Below the pieces are notes generated by a model. That model was not told the origin of the DNA. It did no database searches and worked only from the letters and a program-made list of their open reading frames with translations. From Aurantimonas marina (GTDB lineage: Bacteria > Pseudomonadota > Alphaproteobacteria > Rhizobiales > Rhizobiaceae), in the NCBI RefSeq assembly GCF_017183135.1, contig NZ_JADDXW010000016.1, positions 19,718 to 83,717 on the forward strand: DNA of 64,000 nucleotides. The letters run 5' to 3'. The position numbers and the translations under genes are program-made. Shown here piece by piece: positions 37,154 through 46,365 of this stretch. Position 1 is the stretch's first letter; each line of letters begins with the position of its first letter.

Positions 37154-38455
37154 TTAGAGGATGAACCGCGACAGATCGGTATCGCCGGCGATGCCGTCGA
37201 GCGCCTTGTGCACATAGGCGGCGTCGACCCGGTAGCTCTCGCCGGGCTTGTCGGGCGCCTCGAAGGAAATCTCGTCGAGCACCCGCTCCATCACCGTCTG
37301 CAGACGCCGCGCGCCGATGTTCTCGATCGAGCCATTGAGCGCCACCGCCGTGTCGGCGATGGCGTCGATGGCGTCGTCGGTGATCTCCAGATCGACATTC
37401 TCGGTCTTCATCAGGGCGATATATTGCTTGATCAGCGAGGCCTCGGTTTCGGTGAGGATGCGGCGGAAGTCCTCCTTGGTCAGCGCTCGCAACTCGACGC
37501 GGATCGGTAGCCGACCCTGTAGCTCGGGTAGAAGGTCCGATGGCTTGGAGACGTGGAACGCGCCGGACGCGATGAACAGAATGTGATCGGTCTTCACCGG
37601 GCCGTGCTTGGTCGCGACCGTGGTGCCCTCGACAAGGGGCAGGAGATCGCGCTGCACACCTTCGCGCGAAACGCCGGCCGAATGCCCGTCCTTGTTCGCC
37701 ACCTTGTCGATCTCGTCCAGGAAGACGATGCCGTTGTTCTCGACCGCGTCGATCGCCTCGCGCACCAGCTGCTCCTGGTCGAGCAGCTTGTCGGACTCCT
37801 CGCCGATCAGGAATTCGTAGCTCTCGCGCACGCTGGTACGGCGCTGCTTGGTGCGGTTCATCGCCTTGCCGAACATCTCCGACAGATTGAGTACGCCGAT
37901 GTTGGCGCCGGGCATGCCGGGGATTTCCATGCCGCCCATCGGGTTGCCGGTATCGGCGACCTCGATATCGATTTCCTTCTCGTCGAGTTCGCCCGATCGC
38001 AGCTTCTTGCGGAAGGAATCGCGGGTCGATGGCGAGGCGGTCTTGCCGACCAGCGCGTCCAGCACCCGGTCCTCGGCGCCCTGATGCGCCTTCGCCTTCA
38101 CCTCCTCGCGCTTCTTCTCGCGCACCAGCCCGATGCCGATCTCGACGAGGTCGCGGATGATTTGCTCGACGTCGCGGCCGACATAGCCGACTTCGGTGAA
38201 CTTGGTCGCCTCGATCTTGATGAACGGCGCGCCGGCGAGCCGCGCGAGACGGCGGGAGATCTCGGTCTTGCCGACGCCGGTGGGTCCGATCATCAGGATG
38301 TTCTTGGGCATCACCTCTTCACGCAGACTGCCTTCAAGCTGCTGGCGCCGCCAGCGATTGCGCAGCGCCACCGCGACGGCGCGCTTGGCGTCCTTCTGGC
38401 CGATGATGTGGCGATCGAGTTCGGAGACGATCTCGCGGGGGGAAAAATCAGTCAT
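37154..38455 (-). CDS. hslU: ATP-dependent protease ATPase subunit HslU
   Basis: The AAA+ unfoldase of the HslUV (ClpYQ) protease, 433 residues. Walker [18 protein letters not shown], Walker B region [13 protein letters not shown] and the C-terminal peptide LSRFIL (which docks into HslV) are intact. The I domain spans about residues 110-240. Its partner hslV lies 10 kb away on the other strand at 48.3 kb, so the usual adjacent arrangement has been broken by the his-coaA segment between them. Divergent from a LuxR-type gene over a 377-base spacer. Confidence 0.97.
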   Translation of the reverse strand: MTDFSPREIVSELDRHIIGQKDAKRAVAVALRNRWRRQQLEGSLREEVMPKNILMIGPTGVGKTEISRRLARLAGAPFIKIEATKFTEVGYVGRDVEQIIRDLVEIGIGLVREKKREEVKAKAHQGAEDRVLDALVGKTASPSTRDSFRKKLRSGELDEKEIDIEVADTGNPMGGMEIPGMPGANIGVLNLSEMFGKAMNRTKQRRTSVRESYEFLIGEESDKLLDQEQLVREAIDAVENNGIVFLDEIDKVANKDGHSAGVSREGVQRDLLPLVEGTTVATKHGPVKTDHILFIASGAFHVSKPSDLLPELQGRLPIRVELRALTKEDFRRILTETEASLIKQYIALMKTENVDLEITDDAIDAIADTAVALNGSIENIGARRLQTVMERVLDEISFEAPDKPGESYRVDAAYVHKALDGIAGDTDLSRFIL

Positions 38456-38832
38456 GACGTCTTCTGGTTGGATGAGAGGGGGAGCGCCGATGGGGTCGTT
38501 TTCACCGGGGGCAAAAAGATTCTGGCTGCTACATGGGGGTTACAGTTCGCCCTTGCCACCCGTTGGGCCGCCTTTGGAACCGACGCATGCGGCAAGAACA
38601 CGCACAGGCGACGACCTTGGAGACGATTGTCAAGGCTACCAATCCAGCCCGGATTGGGATCAAGATAGCCTGTACGATTCGGGGACCCTTAACGGGAATC
38701 GAGACGTGGAGACGGGAGATTGCGAGAGGCGGCGGCGATGGGCGGATTCGGGGCAATAGGAGCGGGCGGCGACGGTTTGAACCGGCCGCAAGACCGAAGG
38801 GAACGGGACGTTTTTCCGGAGACGGAGGTGTC
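38456..38832. other. Divergent spacer between hslU and the LuxR-type gene
   Basis: 377 bases without a supported gene. It contains a 7-base inverted repeat with a 5-base loop (CCAATCCAGCCCGGATTGG, 38639-38657) about 175 bases before the luxR-type start, a possible regulator operator. On the hslU side I see CCCCAT preceded at 17 bases by CTTTTT, only a weak heat-shock promoter candidate. Confidence 0.4.
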
Positions 38833-39543
38833 ATGAGCTGCGCGCTCGAACGCCTCAAGGCCCTCGCGGCGCCCTGGGATGACGAGCGCCTCGCGACACT
38901 GCTCAGTAGAATTGCGGCAGATTACGGCTTCTCGCACGTGGCCGTCCTGGCGATGCCATCGACCGACGATGGCGGCATGGCCACGCGCTACCTCCTCGGC
39001 AATTGGTCGGATGGCTTCGCCCGCTCCTACGAGCAACTCGGGCTGCACCACTTCAAGCTGGTCGTGGGCGCGCTGCGTGCCGATCCGATGCCATTCGTCT
39101 GGGACATCGAGACGCTCTACGGCGCCGACGAACCCGAGCCGAGTCCGGCGGCCCAGATGCTGCTCGACGAGGGCTATCTGGCAGGAGCGCTATTGCCGGT
39201 GCATGGCCTGACGGCCTTCAACGGCGCCCTGTCGTTCGCCGGCAAGGCCCCCGATCTGTCGGCGCAGACGGTGCGTGACTTGCACCTGATCGCCTTCTCG
39301 GTGTTCGGCATGCTGGCGGCGGCGCGCTTCGAGGAAAACCGCAAGAACAACCCCCTGTCGACGCGCGAGCGCGATTGCCTGAAGCTCGCGATGCTGGGCA
39401 AGACCTCGTCGGAGATCGGCACCATCCTGTCGCTGTCCGAATACACGATTTCCCAGTACCTCGCTGCAGCGACGCGCAAGGTGAACGCATCGAACCGTAC
39501 CCATGCCGTCGCGCTGGCGGCGCAGCTCGGCTATCTATCGTGA
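38833..39543 (+). CDS. LuxR-family regulator with autoinducer-binding-like domain
   Basis: A 236-residue protein. The first roughly 160 residues resemble an autoinducer-binding LuxR domain (YLLGNWSDGFARSYEQLGLH, MPFVWDIETLYG, with the conserved Trp and Asp). They are followed by a GerE helix-turn-helix: LSTRERDCLKLAMLGKTSSE, then TISQYLAAATRKVNASNRTH. The start has GGAGGTG. There is no luxI-type synthase in the window, so it is a solo, or responds to another signal. A 7-base inverted repeat lies 175 bases upstream. Its neighbours hslU and alkB are not functionally suggestive. Confidence 0.88.
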   Translation: MSCALERLKALAAPWDDERLATLLSRIAADYGFSHVAVLAMPSTDDGGMATRYLLGNWSDGFARSYEQLGLHHFKLVVGALRADPMPFVWDIETLYGADEPEPSPAAQMLLDEGYLAGALLPVHGLTAFNGALSFAGKAPDLSAQTVRDLHLIAFSVFGMLAAARFEENRKNNPLSTRERDCLKLAMLGKTSSEIGTILSLSEYTISQYLAAATRKVNASNRTHAVALAAQLGYLS

Positions 39544-39581
39544 GCAGCGATCGTCATGTGGATGCGTCGGACTGAGCTATC

Positions 39582-40196
39582 ATGAACGTGCTTCCCAAAG
39601 GCGTCCGGCATAGTCCGGGCCATCTTTCCCGCGAAGAGCAGGTGGCGTTGCTCGAGGCGATTCGTGCCGTCGTCGCGGCGGCGCCGCTGTTTCAGCCGGT
39701 GATGCCGCGCACCGGCAAGCCGCTGTCGGTGCGCATGACCAATTGCGGCGGCCTCGGCTGGGTCGCCGACCGAGCTGGTTATCGCTATCAACCCACTCAT
39801 CCGGTGACCGGCGCGTCTTGGCCGGCGATGCCGCCCCAGCTTTTGCGAATTTGGGAGGAGATGTCGGGTTTCGACCATCCGCCCGAGGCCTGCCTGGTCA
39901 ATTTCTATGAGACCGGCACCAAGATGGGTCTGCATCAGGATAGCGACGAAGAGGATCTGGCGGCGCCGGTGGTGTCGATCTCGCTCGGCGACGACTGCCT
40001 GTTCCGGGTCGGCGAGACCACGCGCGGCGGACGAACCACCTCGATCCGGCTACAATCCGGCGACATCGTCGTGCTCGGCGGTGAGGGGCGCCTCGCCTAT
40101 CATGGCGTCGACCGGATCTATCCGGCCACCTCGGCGCTGTTGAAGAACGGCGGCCGCATCAATCTCACGCTCAGGCGGGTGACGCGCCCGGCGTGA
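39582..40196 (+). CDS. alkB: AlkB-type alpha-ketoglutarate-dependent DNA/RNA dealkylase
   Basis: A Fe(II)/2-oxoglutarate oxygenase removing methyl adducts such as m1A and m3C, 204 residues. The metal triad is visible: MGLHQDSDEEDL (H-x-D) and AYHGVDRIYPATS (the C-terminal His). The 2-oxoglutarate-binding arginines are in RINLTLRRV. The substrate loop MTNCGGLGWVADRAGYRYQP matches bacterial AlkB. It is 38 bases after the luxR-type gene in the same direction but has its own upstream gap; shared transcription is possible. No ada gene is nearby. Confidence 0.95.
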   Translation: MNVLPKGVRHSPGHLSREEQVALLEAIRAVVAAAPLFQPVMPRTGKPLSVRMTNCGGLGWVADRAGYRYQPTHPVTGASWPAMPPQLLRIWEEMSGFDHPPEACLVNFYETGTKMGLHQDSDEEDLAAPVVSISLGDDCLFRVGETTRGGRTTSIRLQSGDIVVLGGEGRLAYHGVDRIYPATSALLKNGGRINLTLRRVTRPA

Positions 40197-40238
40197 GCGC
40201 CCGCGCCGGCCGCCGCGGATTCTCAGAATGCACGGGCC

Positions 40239-41198
40239 TCACAGCTTGCGCAGCGCGACCTGCTCGGTCAGGTGGTTCGGCCCCTTGCGCAGGATCAGGT
40301 CGGCGCGCGGGCGCGTCGGCAGGATGTTCTCGTAGAGGTTCTTGCCGTTGATGTTGCTCCACAGGCCCTCGGCAATCGTCAGGGCTTCTTCGGGCGACAC
40401 CTGCGAATAGCGGTGGAAGAACGATCCGGTCTCGCGGAACGCCGTCTCGCGCAGCCGCATGAAACGTTCCACGTACCAGCGCTGGATATCGACCTCGTCG
40501 GCGTCGATATAGATCGAATAGTCGAAGAAGTCGGAGACGAACGGCACGGCCTTGCCGTCCTTCGGCATGTCGCGCACCTGCAGGACGTTGAGCCCTTCGA
40601 AGATCAGGATGTCGGGCCGATCGATGGTGATGCGCTCGCCCGGCACGACATCATAGACGAAGTGCGAATAGACCGGCGCCTCGACCCGCGGCACACCCGC
40701 CTTGATCTCGGAGAGGAAACGCAGGATCGCGCTGACGTCGTAGCTCTCGGGAAAGCCCTTTCGCTGCATCAGGCCTTCGGCCTCCAACACGGCATTGGGG
40801 TAGAGGAAGCCGTCGGTGGTGATCAGATCGACCTTGGGCGAGGACGGCCAGCGGGCCAGAAGTTCCTTCAACACGCGCGCGGTGGTCGACTTGCCGACTG
40901 CGACCGAGCCAGCGATGCCGATGATGAACGGCGTCTTGGGATGCGCCCCACCCTCCGACAGGAAGCGCTGCCGCTGGCCGAACAAAAGCTGCGAGGATTC
41001 CACATGGGCGTAGAGCAGGCGCGAGACGGCGAGATAGATGCGGGCGACCTCGTCGAGATCGACCGGATCGCCCATCGAGCGCAACCGGCGAACCTCGTCC
41101 TCGGTGAGTGTCAGCGGGGCGTCGGCGCGGAATTTCGCCCATTCGGCCGCCGAGAAGACACGGTAGGGCGAGAACTTCGAGGGCGCGAGCTGGTCCAT
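40239..41198 (-). CDS. coaA: Type I pantothenate kinase
   Basis: Phosphorylates pantothenate, the committed CoA step; 319 residues. The P-loop [20 protein letters not shown] is intact, and the N-terminal [20 protein letters not shown] block is typical. [20 protein letters not shown], then [11 protein letters not shown], and the end block [19 protein letters not shown] are also present. The start codon overlaps the hisE stop as TGATG. The hisA-hisF-hisE-coaA linkage is standard in rhizobia; here coaA is the last gene of the hisF-hisE-coaA group. Confidence 0.97.
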   Translation of the reverse strand: MDQLAPSKFSPYRVFSAAEWAKFRADAPLTLTEDEVRRLRSMGDPVDLDEVARIYLAVSRLLYAHVESSQLLFGQRQRFLSEGGAHPKTPFIIGIAGSVAVGKSTTARVLKELLARWPSSPKVDLITTDGFLYPNAVLEAEGLMQRKGFPESYDVSAILRFLSEIKAGVPRVEAPVYSHFVYDVVPGERITIDRPDILIFEGLNVLQVRDMPKDGKAVPFVSDFFDYSIYIDADEVDIQRWYVERFMRLRETAFRETGSFFHRYSQVSPEEALTIAEGLWSNINGKNLYENILPTRPRADLILRKGPNHLTEQVALRKL

Positions 41199-41539
41199 CA
41201 GTCGCTCACTCGACCGGGATCATGCGGCCGTCCGGCTTTCTCTGCGATTCCCGTTTGCGCCGTCCGCCGTCCGAGCTCCGCCATCACCGCCGACAGCGGC
41301 ACATGGCGGACTCGCAGCGCGACCAGGAGATGATAGAGGAGATCGGCCGCCTCCGACGTCAGTCGCTCGTCGTCCTGCGAAACCGCGGCGATAACGGTCT
41401 CGGTCGCCTCCTCGCCGAGCTTCTTGGCGACATGGCCGATGCCCTTGGCGACCAGCGAGGCCGTGTAGGAGCCGCTATCCTCGGACGTGGCACGCGCGGC
41501 GACGATCGTCTCCAGATCGGCGAGGGTGAAGTCTGTCAT
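41198..41539 (-). CDS. hisE: Phosphoribosyl-ATP pyrophosphatase
   Basis: Second step of histidine biosynthesis, converting PR-ATP to PR-AMP; 113 residues. The all-alpha MazG-like fold shows [20 protein letters not shown] with the metal-binding Glu residues in KLGEEATE, and [19 protein letters not shown] with the EAADLLYH motif. No hisI is fused. It ends within the coaA start codon. It is 129 bases downstream of hisF, with no gene between. Confidence 0.96.
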   Translation of the reverse strand: MTDFTLADLETIVAARATSEDSGSYTASLVAKGIGHVAKKLGEEATETVIAAVSQDDERLTSEAADLLYHLLVALRVRHVPLSAVMAELGRRTAQTGIAEKAGRPHDPGRVSD

Positions 41540-41668
41540 GATGACCTTTCGCTATGCGGTCTTTCCAGCGTCTTTCAAGAATGCGCAGGCGATCGTCGGC
41601 CTGAAGCTGGCTGTCGTTGAGACATCTACAGCGGCGTTGGAGCGGATGCGAATCTCGCGACCCATCGC

Positions 41669-42454
41669 TCAGTCGACCGGGTCGAGCCGCATCGGGATGG
41701 AAGCCGCCGCCATATGCGCCTTGGCTTCGCCGATCGTATGGGTGCCGAAGTGAAAGATCGAGGCGGCGAGGACCGCCGTCGCGTGGCCGTCGCGGATTCC
41801 CTCGACGAGGTGGTCCAGCGTGCCGACGCCGCCCGATGCGATCACCGGCACGCCAACCGCGTCCGCGACCGCGCGGGTGAGATCGAGGTCGAAGCCGGAT
41901 TTGGTCCCGTCGCGGTCCATCGAGGTGAGGAGAATTTCGCCGGCCCCGAGCGAGACCACGCGCCGGGCGAAGGAAATGGCGTCGATCCCGGTCGCGGTGC
42001 GCCCGCCATGGGTGAAGATCTCCCAGCGTTGCTCCTCGCCCGTCGCGGTGACCCGCCGCGCGTCGATGGCAACGACGATGCACTGGTCGCCGAACTTGTC
42101 GGCCGCCTCGGCGACGAGTTCCGGCCGGTTTACCGCGGCGGTGTTGATCGCAACCTTGTCGGCACCGGCCAGAAGCAGGCGTCGGACGTCGGATACGGCG
42201 CGCACGCCGCCGCCCACGGTCAGCGGCATGAAACAGTGCTCGGCGGTCTGGGCGACGACGTCGAGGATCGTCTCGCGGTTGTCGGAGGAGGCGGCGATAT
42301 CGAGAAAGCAGAGCTCGTCGGCGCCGGCGGCATCATAGATCTGCGCCGCGGCCACCGGATCGCCGGCATCGACCAGCCCCTCGAAGTTGACGCCCTTGAC
42401 GACGCGGCCGTCCTTGACGTCGAGACAGGGAATGATGCGCGCCTTGAGGGTCAT
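41669..42454 (-). CDS. hisF: Imidazole glycerol phosphate synthase subunit HisF
   Basis: The TIM-barrel cyclase that takes ammonia from HisH, 261 residues. [20 protein letters not shown] with the catalytic N-terminal aspartate, [20 protein letters not shown] with the phosphate loop, and [13 protein letters not shown] with the second phosphate site are clear. The conserved barrel aspartate in [16 protein letters not shown] is present. Upstream on the same strand, hisA would be expected next; instead a low-GC DUF3800 gene plus two others (about 2.4 kb) lie between hisF and hisA. Confidence 0.97.
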   Translation of the reverse strand: MTLKARIIPCLDVKDGRVVKGVNFEGLVDAGDPVAAAQIYDAAGADELCFLDIAASSDNRETILDVVAQTAEHCFMPLTVGGGVRAVSDVRRLLLAGADKVAINTAAVNRPELVAEAADKFGDQCIVVAIDARRVTATGEEQRWEIFTHGGRTATGIDAISFARRVVSLGAGEILLTSMDRDGTKSGFDLDLTRAVADAVGVPVIASGGVGTLDHLVEGIRDGHATAVLAASIFHFGTHTIGEAKAHMAAASIPMRLDPVD

Positions 42455-42492
42455 GGGAAATGATCTAGTTTAAGTGGATTGCAAGAGGGGTT

Positions 42493-43305
42493 TTGTTGCC
42501 AAAAACGCCCAACTATTCAGACTTCGTTTTCTATGCCGATGAGAGCGGCGACCATTCGCTCAGATCGATCGATCCGGCATATCCCGTTTTTTGTTTGGCG
42601 CTATGCGGCTTTCGCAAGCGGACCTATTCCTCGTCAATCGTGCCCCGCTTTCAGGACTTCAAATTCCGATATTTCGGGCACGATGCAGTGGTGCTCCATG
42701 AACGCGAGATTCGCCAGCAAAGCAACGATTTTCGGATATTGACAGACAGGAACCTCAGGGCGCGCTTCAATGAGGAACTTTCTTCACTCGTCGCGCGAGC
42801 GCGCTTTAGGGTATTTTCATGTGTGATCGACAAACGTTTGATCACGTCGGACATGTTTCCTGATCATCCGTACCATGTCTCGCTCAAATTAGGTCTGCAA
42901 GGCGCGTATCGCTTTCTGCGATCAAGAGGGCAAGAATCAAACGTCACTCACTTTATATTTGAAAAAAGAGGGGCGAAGGAGGATGCAGAGCTCGAATTGG
43001 AGTTTTTTCGAATCATTCAGGGCCAGAACGATTTGCGGGTTCGTATGGATGGCTTCCGGATTATTCTAGCGGACAAGAAAACCAACTCCACCGGCATGCA
43101 ACTCGCTGATCTGGTTGCACGGCCAATTGGCTTGCGTTTTGTGCGCCCAAGCCAGCCAAACCGCGCCTACGAGACGATCGAAGCCAAGCTATCTGGATAC
43201 TCCAAGGACGCGTCAGCAAAGCGAGGAATCTTCATCCCTAAAAGCGAAAGGCCCCGGAATATTCCAGAGCCTAACGCCGACCGGGAAACCCCAATCCATT
43301 TATAA
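42493..43305 (+). CDS. DUF3800 protein, compositionally foreign
   Basis: A 270-residue protein of the DUF3800 family, whose members share an N-terminal FYADESGDHS (Y-A-D-E-S/G) motif with acidic putative metal ligands, followed by an RNase-H-like arrangement. Later motifs TDR, GMQLADLVARPI and the closing ERPRNIPEPNADRETPIHL also fit. No nuclease activity is proven for the family. Translation starts at TTG 42493 or TTG 42496 after AGAGGGG. The base composition is visibly AT-richer than every neighbour, with codons such as TTT, AAA and ATA used freely. It is inserted between hisF and hisA, on the strand opposite to both. Members commonly travel with mobile or defence gene clusters. Confidence 0.85.
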   Translation: MLPKTPNYSDFVFYADESGDHSLRSIDPAYPVFCLALCGFRKRTYSSSIVPRFQDFKFRYFGHDAVVLHEREIRQQSNDFRILTDRNLRARFNEELSSLVARARFRVFSCVIDKRLITSDMFPDHPYHVSLKLGLQGAYRFLRSRGQESNVTHFIFEKRGAKEDAELELEFFRIIQGQNDLRVRMDGFRIILADKKTNSTGMQLADLVARPIGLRFVRPSQPNRAYETIEAKLSGYSKDASAKRGIFIPKSERPRNIPEPNADRETPIHL

Positions 43306-43432
43306 ACAAAATAGGGAAACAGACTAGGAACGTCAAGTTCCTCTTGACAAATCAAGAAAACAGAGTCCTGCGAGTCCCTTAGCGGGAACCGCGTGGAGCA
43401 GACGACCTGAAGATTGTTAGGTTCGCATCGAA
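43306..43432. other. AT-richer junction downstream of the DUF3800 gene
   Basis: 127 bases with the same AT bias as the DUF3800 gene. It contains GTCAAG-TTCCT-CTTGAC (43332-43348), a small stem without a T tract. No clear repeat or integrase site is visible. Composition returns to genome-typical at about 43430. Confidence 0.45.
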
Positions 43433-44059
43433 TCATCCGACGCCGCGATACAGATCGGCAAGGGCCAGCGTGACGCCGAGGCCGGTGAGCGGCACGGTCT
43501 CGTCGCGTCCGACGATCATGTCCGGCCTGGCGAAGGCCCCGGTGTCGTCCCGGCTCCACAGCCAGACCCGGGGCTCGTCCTGGGCAAGGACAAGATAGTG
43601 CGAAAGCGACGGGATCGCGGTGTATTCCTCTACCTTTTCCCCGAAGTCGACCGCTAGCGAGGCAGGCGACAGGATTTCCGCCAAGAGAACCGGTTCGCGA
43701 GCGGCAAGGTCCGAACCGCTACCGCCGGCGCGGTCGACGAAGACGTCCGGATAGCGAACGCCCGCGGGCGTCTTCACGGCGAAATCCGCCGAGCCGATGT
43801 CGAAGGCGGCGAGGTCGAGTTTCGCGCCGAGTGCCAGGCCCAGCAGATAGGCCAGCTTGGCGTGGTTCCGCGATACGTTGACCATCATCTCGACGATCCT
43901 CCCCCGCACGAATTCGCGCTTTCCCTCGCGCCCCTCGTTCCAGCGCAGGAAGTCCTCCGTCGTTCTGATGGCCGATGCCTGGATATTCATGGCGACCATG
44001 ATAGAGCCGAACGGGTCTTCGATGAAGGCCAAATCCATCGGACGGTTCTGGAGCGGCAA
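43433..44059 (-). CDS. Uma2 family (DUF820-type) restriction-endonuclease-fold protein
   Basis: A 208-residue protein of the Uma2 family, which has a PD-(D/E)XK-like fold. The core appears as RWNEGREGKREFVRGRIVEM, then LAAFDIGSADFAVKTPAGVR followed by YPDVFVD, and LAEILSPASLAVDFGEKVEEYTAI with the E-x-L-S-P signature. The start is uncertain among ATGs at 44059, 44038, 43999 and 43990; the family core begins near MNIQASAIRT. Uma2 genes are abundant in cyanobacteria and occur in rhizobia; their role is unknown. The base composition is genome-typical, unlike the DUF3800 gene beside it. Confidence 0.85.
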   Translation of the reverse strand: MPLQNRPMDLAFIEDPFGSIMVAMNIQASAIRTTEDFLRWNEGREGKREFVRGRIVEMMVNVSRNHAKLAYLLGLALGAKLDLAAFDIGSADFAVKTPAGVRYPDVFVDRAGGSGSDLAAREPVLLAEILSPASLAVDFGEKVEEYTAIPSLSHYLVLAQDEPRVWLWSRDDTGAFARPDMIVGRDETVPLTGLGVTLALADLYRGVG

Positions 44060-44907
44060 TGGCCAGCGACGCGGCGCTAAAACGGACGATCGAGGCCGGC
44101 GATCTGACGGTCGCCTATCGCGATGCCGCAGCGGTAACCGAGACGGGCGCCCCGCCCCTGCTGCTGCTGCATGGCGCGGTCCAGACCAAGGCGGTGTGGT
44201 CGGCGCAGATACCGGCGCTGTCGCGGTCTCGGCGGGTCGTCGCCCCCGATTTCCGCGGCCACGGCGAAACGCGTGGCGATACCGCCGGCCTCTCGGTGGA
44301 AACCCTCGCCGAGGATGGATTCCGGTTTCTCAACGCGCTCGGCATCGATCGCGTGTCGCTCGGCGGGGTGTCGCTTGGCGGGATGGTGGCGCTGGAGATG
44401 GCGGCGCAACAGCCTGAGCGCGTCGACGCGCTGATCCTCGCCGACACGCCACTCGCCCTCTCGCTGCACGGCCCGGTCCGATCGATCCTGGAAGCACTGG
44501 GGCCGCAGCGCATCCTGTCGCCGCTGTTCCTGCTTTTCGGCCGGCGCCGCACCGCGCGGCTGGGTATCGCGGCGGTTCGGGCACTGTTCGGCAAAAAATG
44601 GGTGGGAGCCGACGCCGAACGGCACTTCGTTGCCGGCTTCGCCACCATGCCGCCGGCGGCGATTCTCGCGACCTACGAAGCGATCGTGGCGGCGGACCCG
44701 GCGGCAATCCGCGCGCTCGACATCCCCTGCCTGGTCATTCTGGGCGACGACGAGGTGTCGCTGGTGGTCGATCACGCCGCCGAGATCGCCCGCCGGATCG
44801 GCCGGGCTGAAATCGTCCGGGTTGAGGGCGGCCATGTCGCCAATCTCGATGCGCCCGAGGCGTTCAACCAGGCCGTGGCGGCGTTTTTGGAAGGTGTAAA
44901 CTCCTGA
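44059..44907 (+). CDS. Alpha/beta hydrolase
   Basis: An alpha/beta hydrolase-fold enzyme of 282 residues. The oxyanion strand is LLLLHGAVQTKAVW. The nucleophile elbow SLGGVSLGGMVALEMAAQQP puts serine in G-V-S-L-G, and the acid and base fall in LVILGDDEVSLVV and RVEGGHVANLDAPEAF. This resembles the 3-oxoadipate enol-lactonase and esterase group, but substrate cannot be assigned. It starts back to back with the Uma2 gene, with which it may share a bidirectional promoter. Convergent with hisA, with a degenerate parS between the two stops. Confidence 0.88.
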   Translation: MASDAALKRTIEAGDLTVAYRDAAAVTETGAPPLLLLHGAVQTKAVWSAQIPALSRSRRVVAPDFRGHGETRGDTAGLSVETLAEDGFRFLNALGIDRVSLGGVSLGGMVALEMAAQQPERVDALILADTPLALSLHGPVRSILEALGPQRILSPLFLLFGRRRTARLGIAAVRALFGKKWVGADAERHFVAGFATMPPAAILATYEAIVAADPAAIRALDIPCLVILGDDEVSLVVDHAAEIARRIGRAEIVRVEGGHVANLDAPEAFNQAVAAFLEGVNS

Positions 44908-44938
44908 GCCCTTCCGACCAGCTGGGACATCCTCGTCG

Positions 44939-44954
44939 CGGTTCACGTGAAACA
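44939..44954. promoter_or_regulatory. parS: parS-like site between the hydrolase and hisA
   Basis: CGGTTCACGTGAAACA matches 14 of 16 consensus positions with TTCACGTGAAACA intact. It lies in a convergent intergenic gap, a favourable location for a ParB site. Confidence 0.6.
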
Positions 44955-44965
44955 TCCGGACGCTG

Positions 44966-45724
44966 TCAGCCCGCGTCCCGCAGCACCTCCAGCGCCTCCC
45001 GTGCATCGATCCGCCCGTCATAGAGCGCCCGGCCGGAGATTGCGCCTTCGAGTCTGTGGGCGTCCGGCATGGTCAGCCGCACGACGTCGGCGAGCGAGGC
45101 GAGGCCGCCCGACGCAGTGACGGGAATGGAAATGGCCTCGGCCAGATCGATTGTGGAGTCCCAGTTGATGCCGGCCAGCACCCCGTCCCGGTCGATGTCG
45201 GTGTAAATGATCGCGGCAACGCCCGCGTCCTCGAACCGGCGGGCCAGATCGACGGCCGTCAGCTCGGACGTCTCCGCCCAGCCCTCGACCGCGACCTTGC
45301 CGCCCTTGGCGTCGATGCCGACGGCGATACGGCCGGCATAGGCGCGCGCGGCCTGCTTTACGAGCTCCGGATCGCGAACCGCCACCGTGCCGAGGATGAC
45401 CCGCGCCAGTCCCTTCTCCAGCCAGCGCTCGATGTCGGCCAGCGTGCGGATGCCGCCGCCGAGCTGAATCTTCATACCCGCGCCGACCGCCGCGACGATC
45501 GCTTCCACCGCGCCGCCATTGACGGCCTTGCCCTCGAAGGCGCCGTTGAGGTCGACCACGTGCAGGTGGGTAAAGCCGGCGTCGCGAAACTCCCGTGCCT
45601 GCGCGGCAGGGTCGGCGTTGTAGACCGTCGCCTCGTCCATGAGGCCGAGCTTGAGGCGCACGCAGGCGCCGTCCTTGAGATCGATGGCGGGGAAGAGAAT
45701 GGGCAAGGGTTTCAAGGCGTCCAT
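44966..45724 (-). CDS. hisA: ProFAR isomerase HisA
   Basis: 1-(5-phosphoribosyl)-5-[(5-phosphoribosylamino)methylideneamino]imidazole-4-carboxamide isomerase of histidine biosynthesis, 252 residues. The barrel shows [16 protein letters not shown] with the first catalytic aspartate, [27 protein letters not shown] with the second catalytic aspartate, and [13 protein letters not shown]. Translation starts 13 bases inside hisH, so the two are coupled. It is separated from hisF by the DUF3800/Uma2/hydrolase block and reads toward it. Confidence 0.97.
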   Translation of the reverse strand: MDALKPLPILFPAIDLKDGACVRLKLGLMDEATVYNADPAAQAREFRDAGFTHLHVVDLNGAFEGKAVNGGAVEAIVAAVGAGMKIQLGGGIRTLADIERWLEKGLARVILGTVAVRDPELVKQAARAYAGRIAVGIDAKGGKVAVEGWAETSELTAVDLARRFEDAGVAAIIYTDIDRDGVLAGINWDSTIDLAEAISIPVTASGGLASLADVVRLTMPDAHRLEGAISGRALYDGRIDAREALEVLRDAG

Positions 45725-46365
45725 TGGAGGAAATTGCCGATGAGAGCCAGGCCGAACCTCTGGCTCTTTTCGGGGTGAAACTGGGTGCCGGCCTTGTTGC
45801 CGCTGGCAACGATCGCGGTGACAGGGCCGCCATAGTCGGTCGTGGCGATGACGTCGGATTCGTTCGTCGCGAGGAGCTGATAGGAATGGACGAAATAGGC
45901 GTGTAGTCCCGCGTCGCCGGTCGGGATGCCGGTCAGCAGCGGGTGCGCGTGTCTCACGTGAATCGTGTTCCAGCCGATCTGCGGGAGTTTCAACGCCGGA
46001 TCGGAGGGGACCATCTTCTCGACGTCGCCGGCAATCCAGCCGAGCCCCGGCGTGATGGTCTTTTCGAGCCCGCGCGAGGCCATCAGCTGCATGCCGACGC
46101 AGATTCCGAGGAACGGACGCGCCTTGGCTTCCACCGCCTCGCGCAGCGCCGCGACCATGCCGGGCACGGCATCGAGCCCGGCCCGGCAGTCGGCAAAGGC
46201 GCCGACGCCCGGCAGGACGATCCGGTCCGCCCGCAGCACGGTTTCCGGATCGGCGGTGAGCAGGATTGCGGCATCGATGCCGGCCTCGCGGGCGGCGCGC
46301 TCGAAGGCCTTCGTTGCCGAGTGCAGATTGCCCGAGCCATAGTCGATGATCGCGACGCGCTGCAT
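45712..46365 (-). CDS. hisH: Imidazole glycerol phosphate synthase amidotransferase HisH
   Basis: The class I glutaminase partner of HisF, 217 residues. The catalytic cysteine is in [11 protein letters not shown], with histidine and glutamate in the block [34 protein letters not shown] is the family N-terminus, fixing the start at 46365, one base overlapping the DUF2628 stop. A parS-like 16-mer at 45950 lies in the coding region ([10 protein letters not shown]). Confidence 0.97.
   Translation of the reverse strand: MQRVAIIDYGSGNLHSATKAFERAAREAGIDAAILLTADPETVLRADRIVLPGVGAFADCRAGLDAVPGMVAALREAVEAKARPFLGICVGMQLMASRGLEKTITPGLGWIAGDVEKMVPSDPALKLPQIGWNTIHVRHAHPLLTGIPTGDAGLHAYFVHSYQLLATNESDVIATTDYGGPVTAIVASGNKAGTQFHPEKSQRFGLALIGNFLQWTP
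45950..45965. promoter_or_regulatory. Weak parS-like 16-mer inside hisH
   Basis: TGTCTCACGTGAATCG matches 13 of 16 positions. It is the weakest of the series and is constrained by coding, so it may be chance. Confidence 0.25.

Noticed and set aside
38460..38540. A heat-shock (RpoH) promoter for hslU
   Set aside because: Only the CCCCAT part is present; the -35 element and spacing do not fit well enough to call it.
45950..45965. The hisH parS-like 16-mer as a confident ParB site
   Set aside because: Three mismatches and full coding constraint make chance likely; kept only as a low-confidence member of the series.
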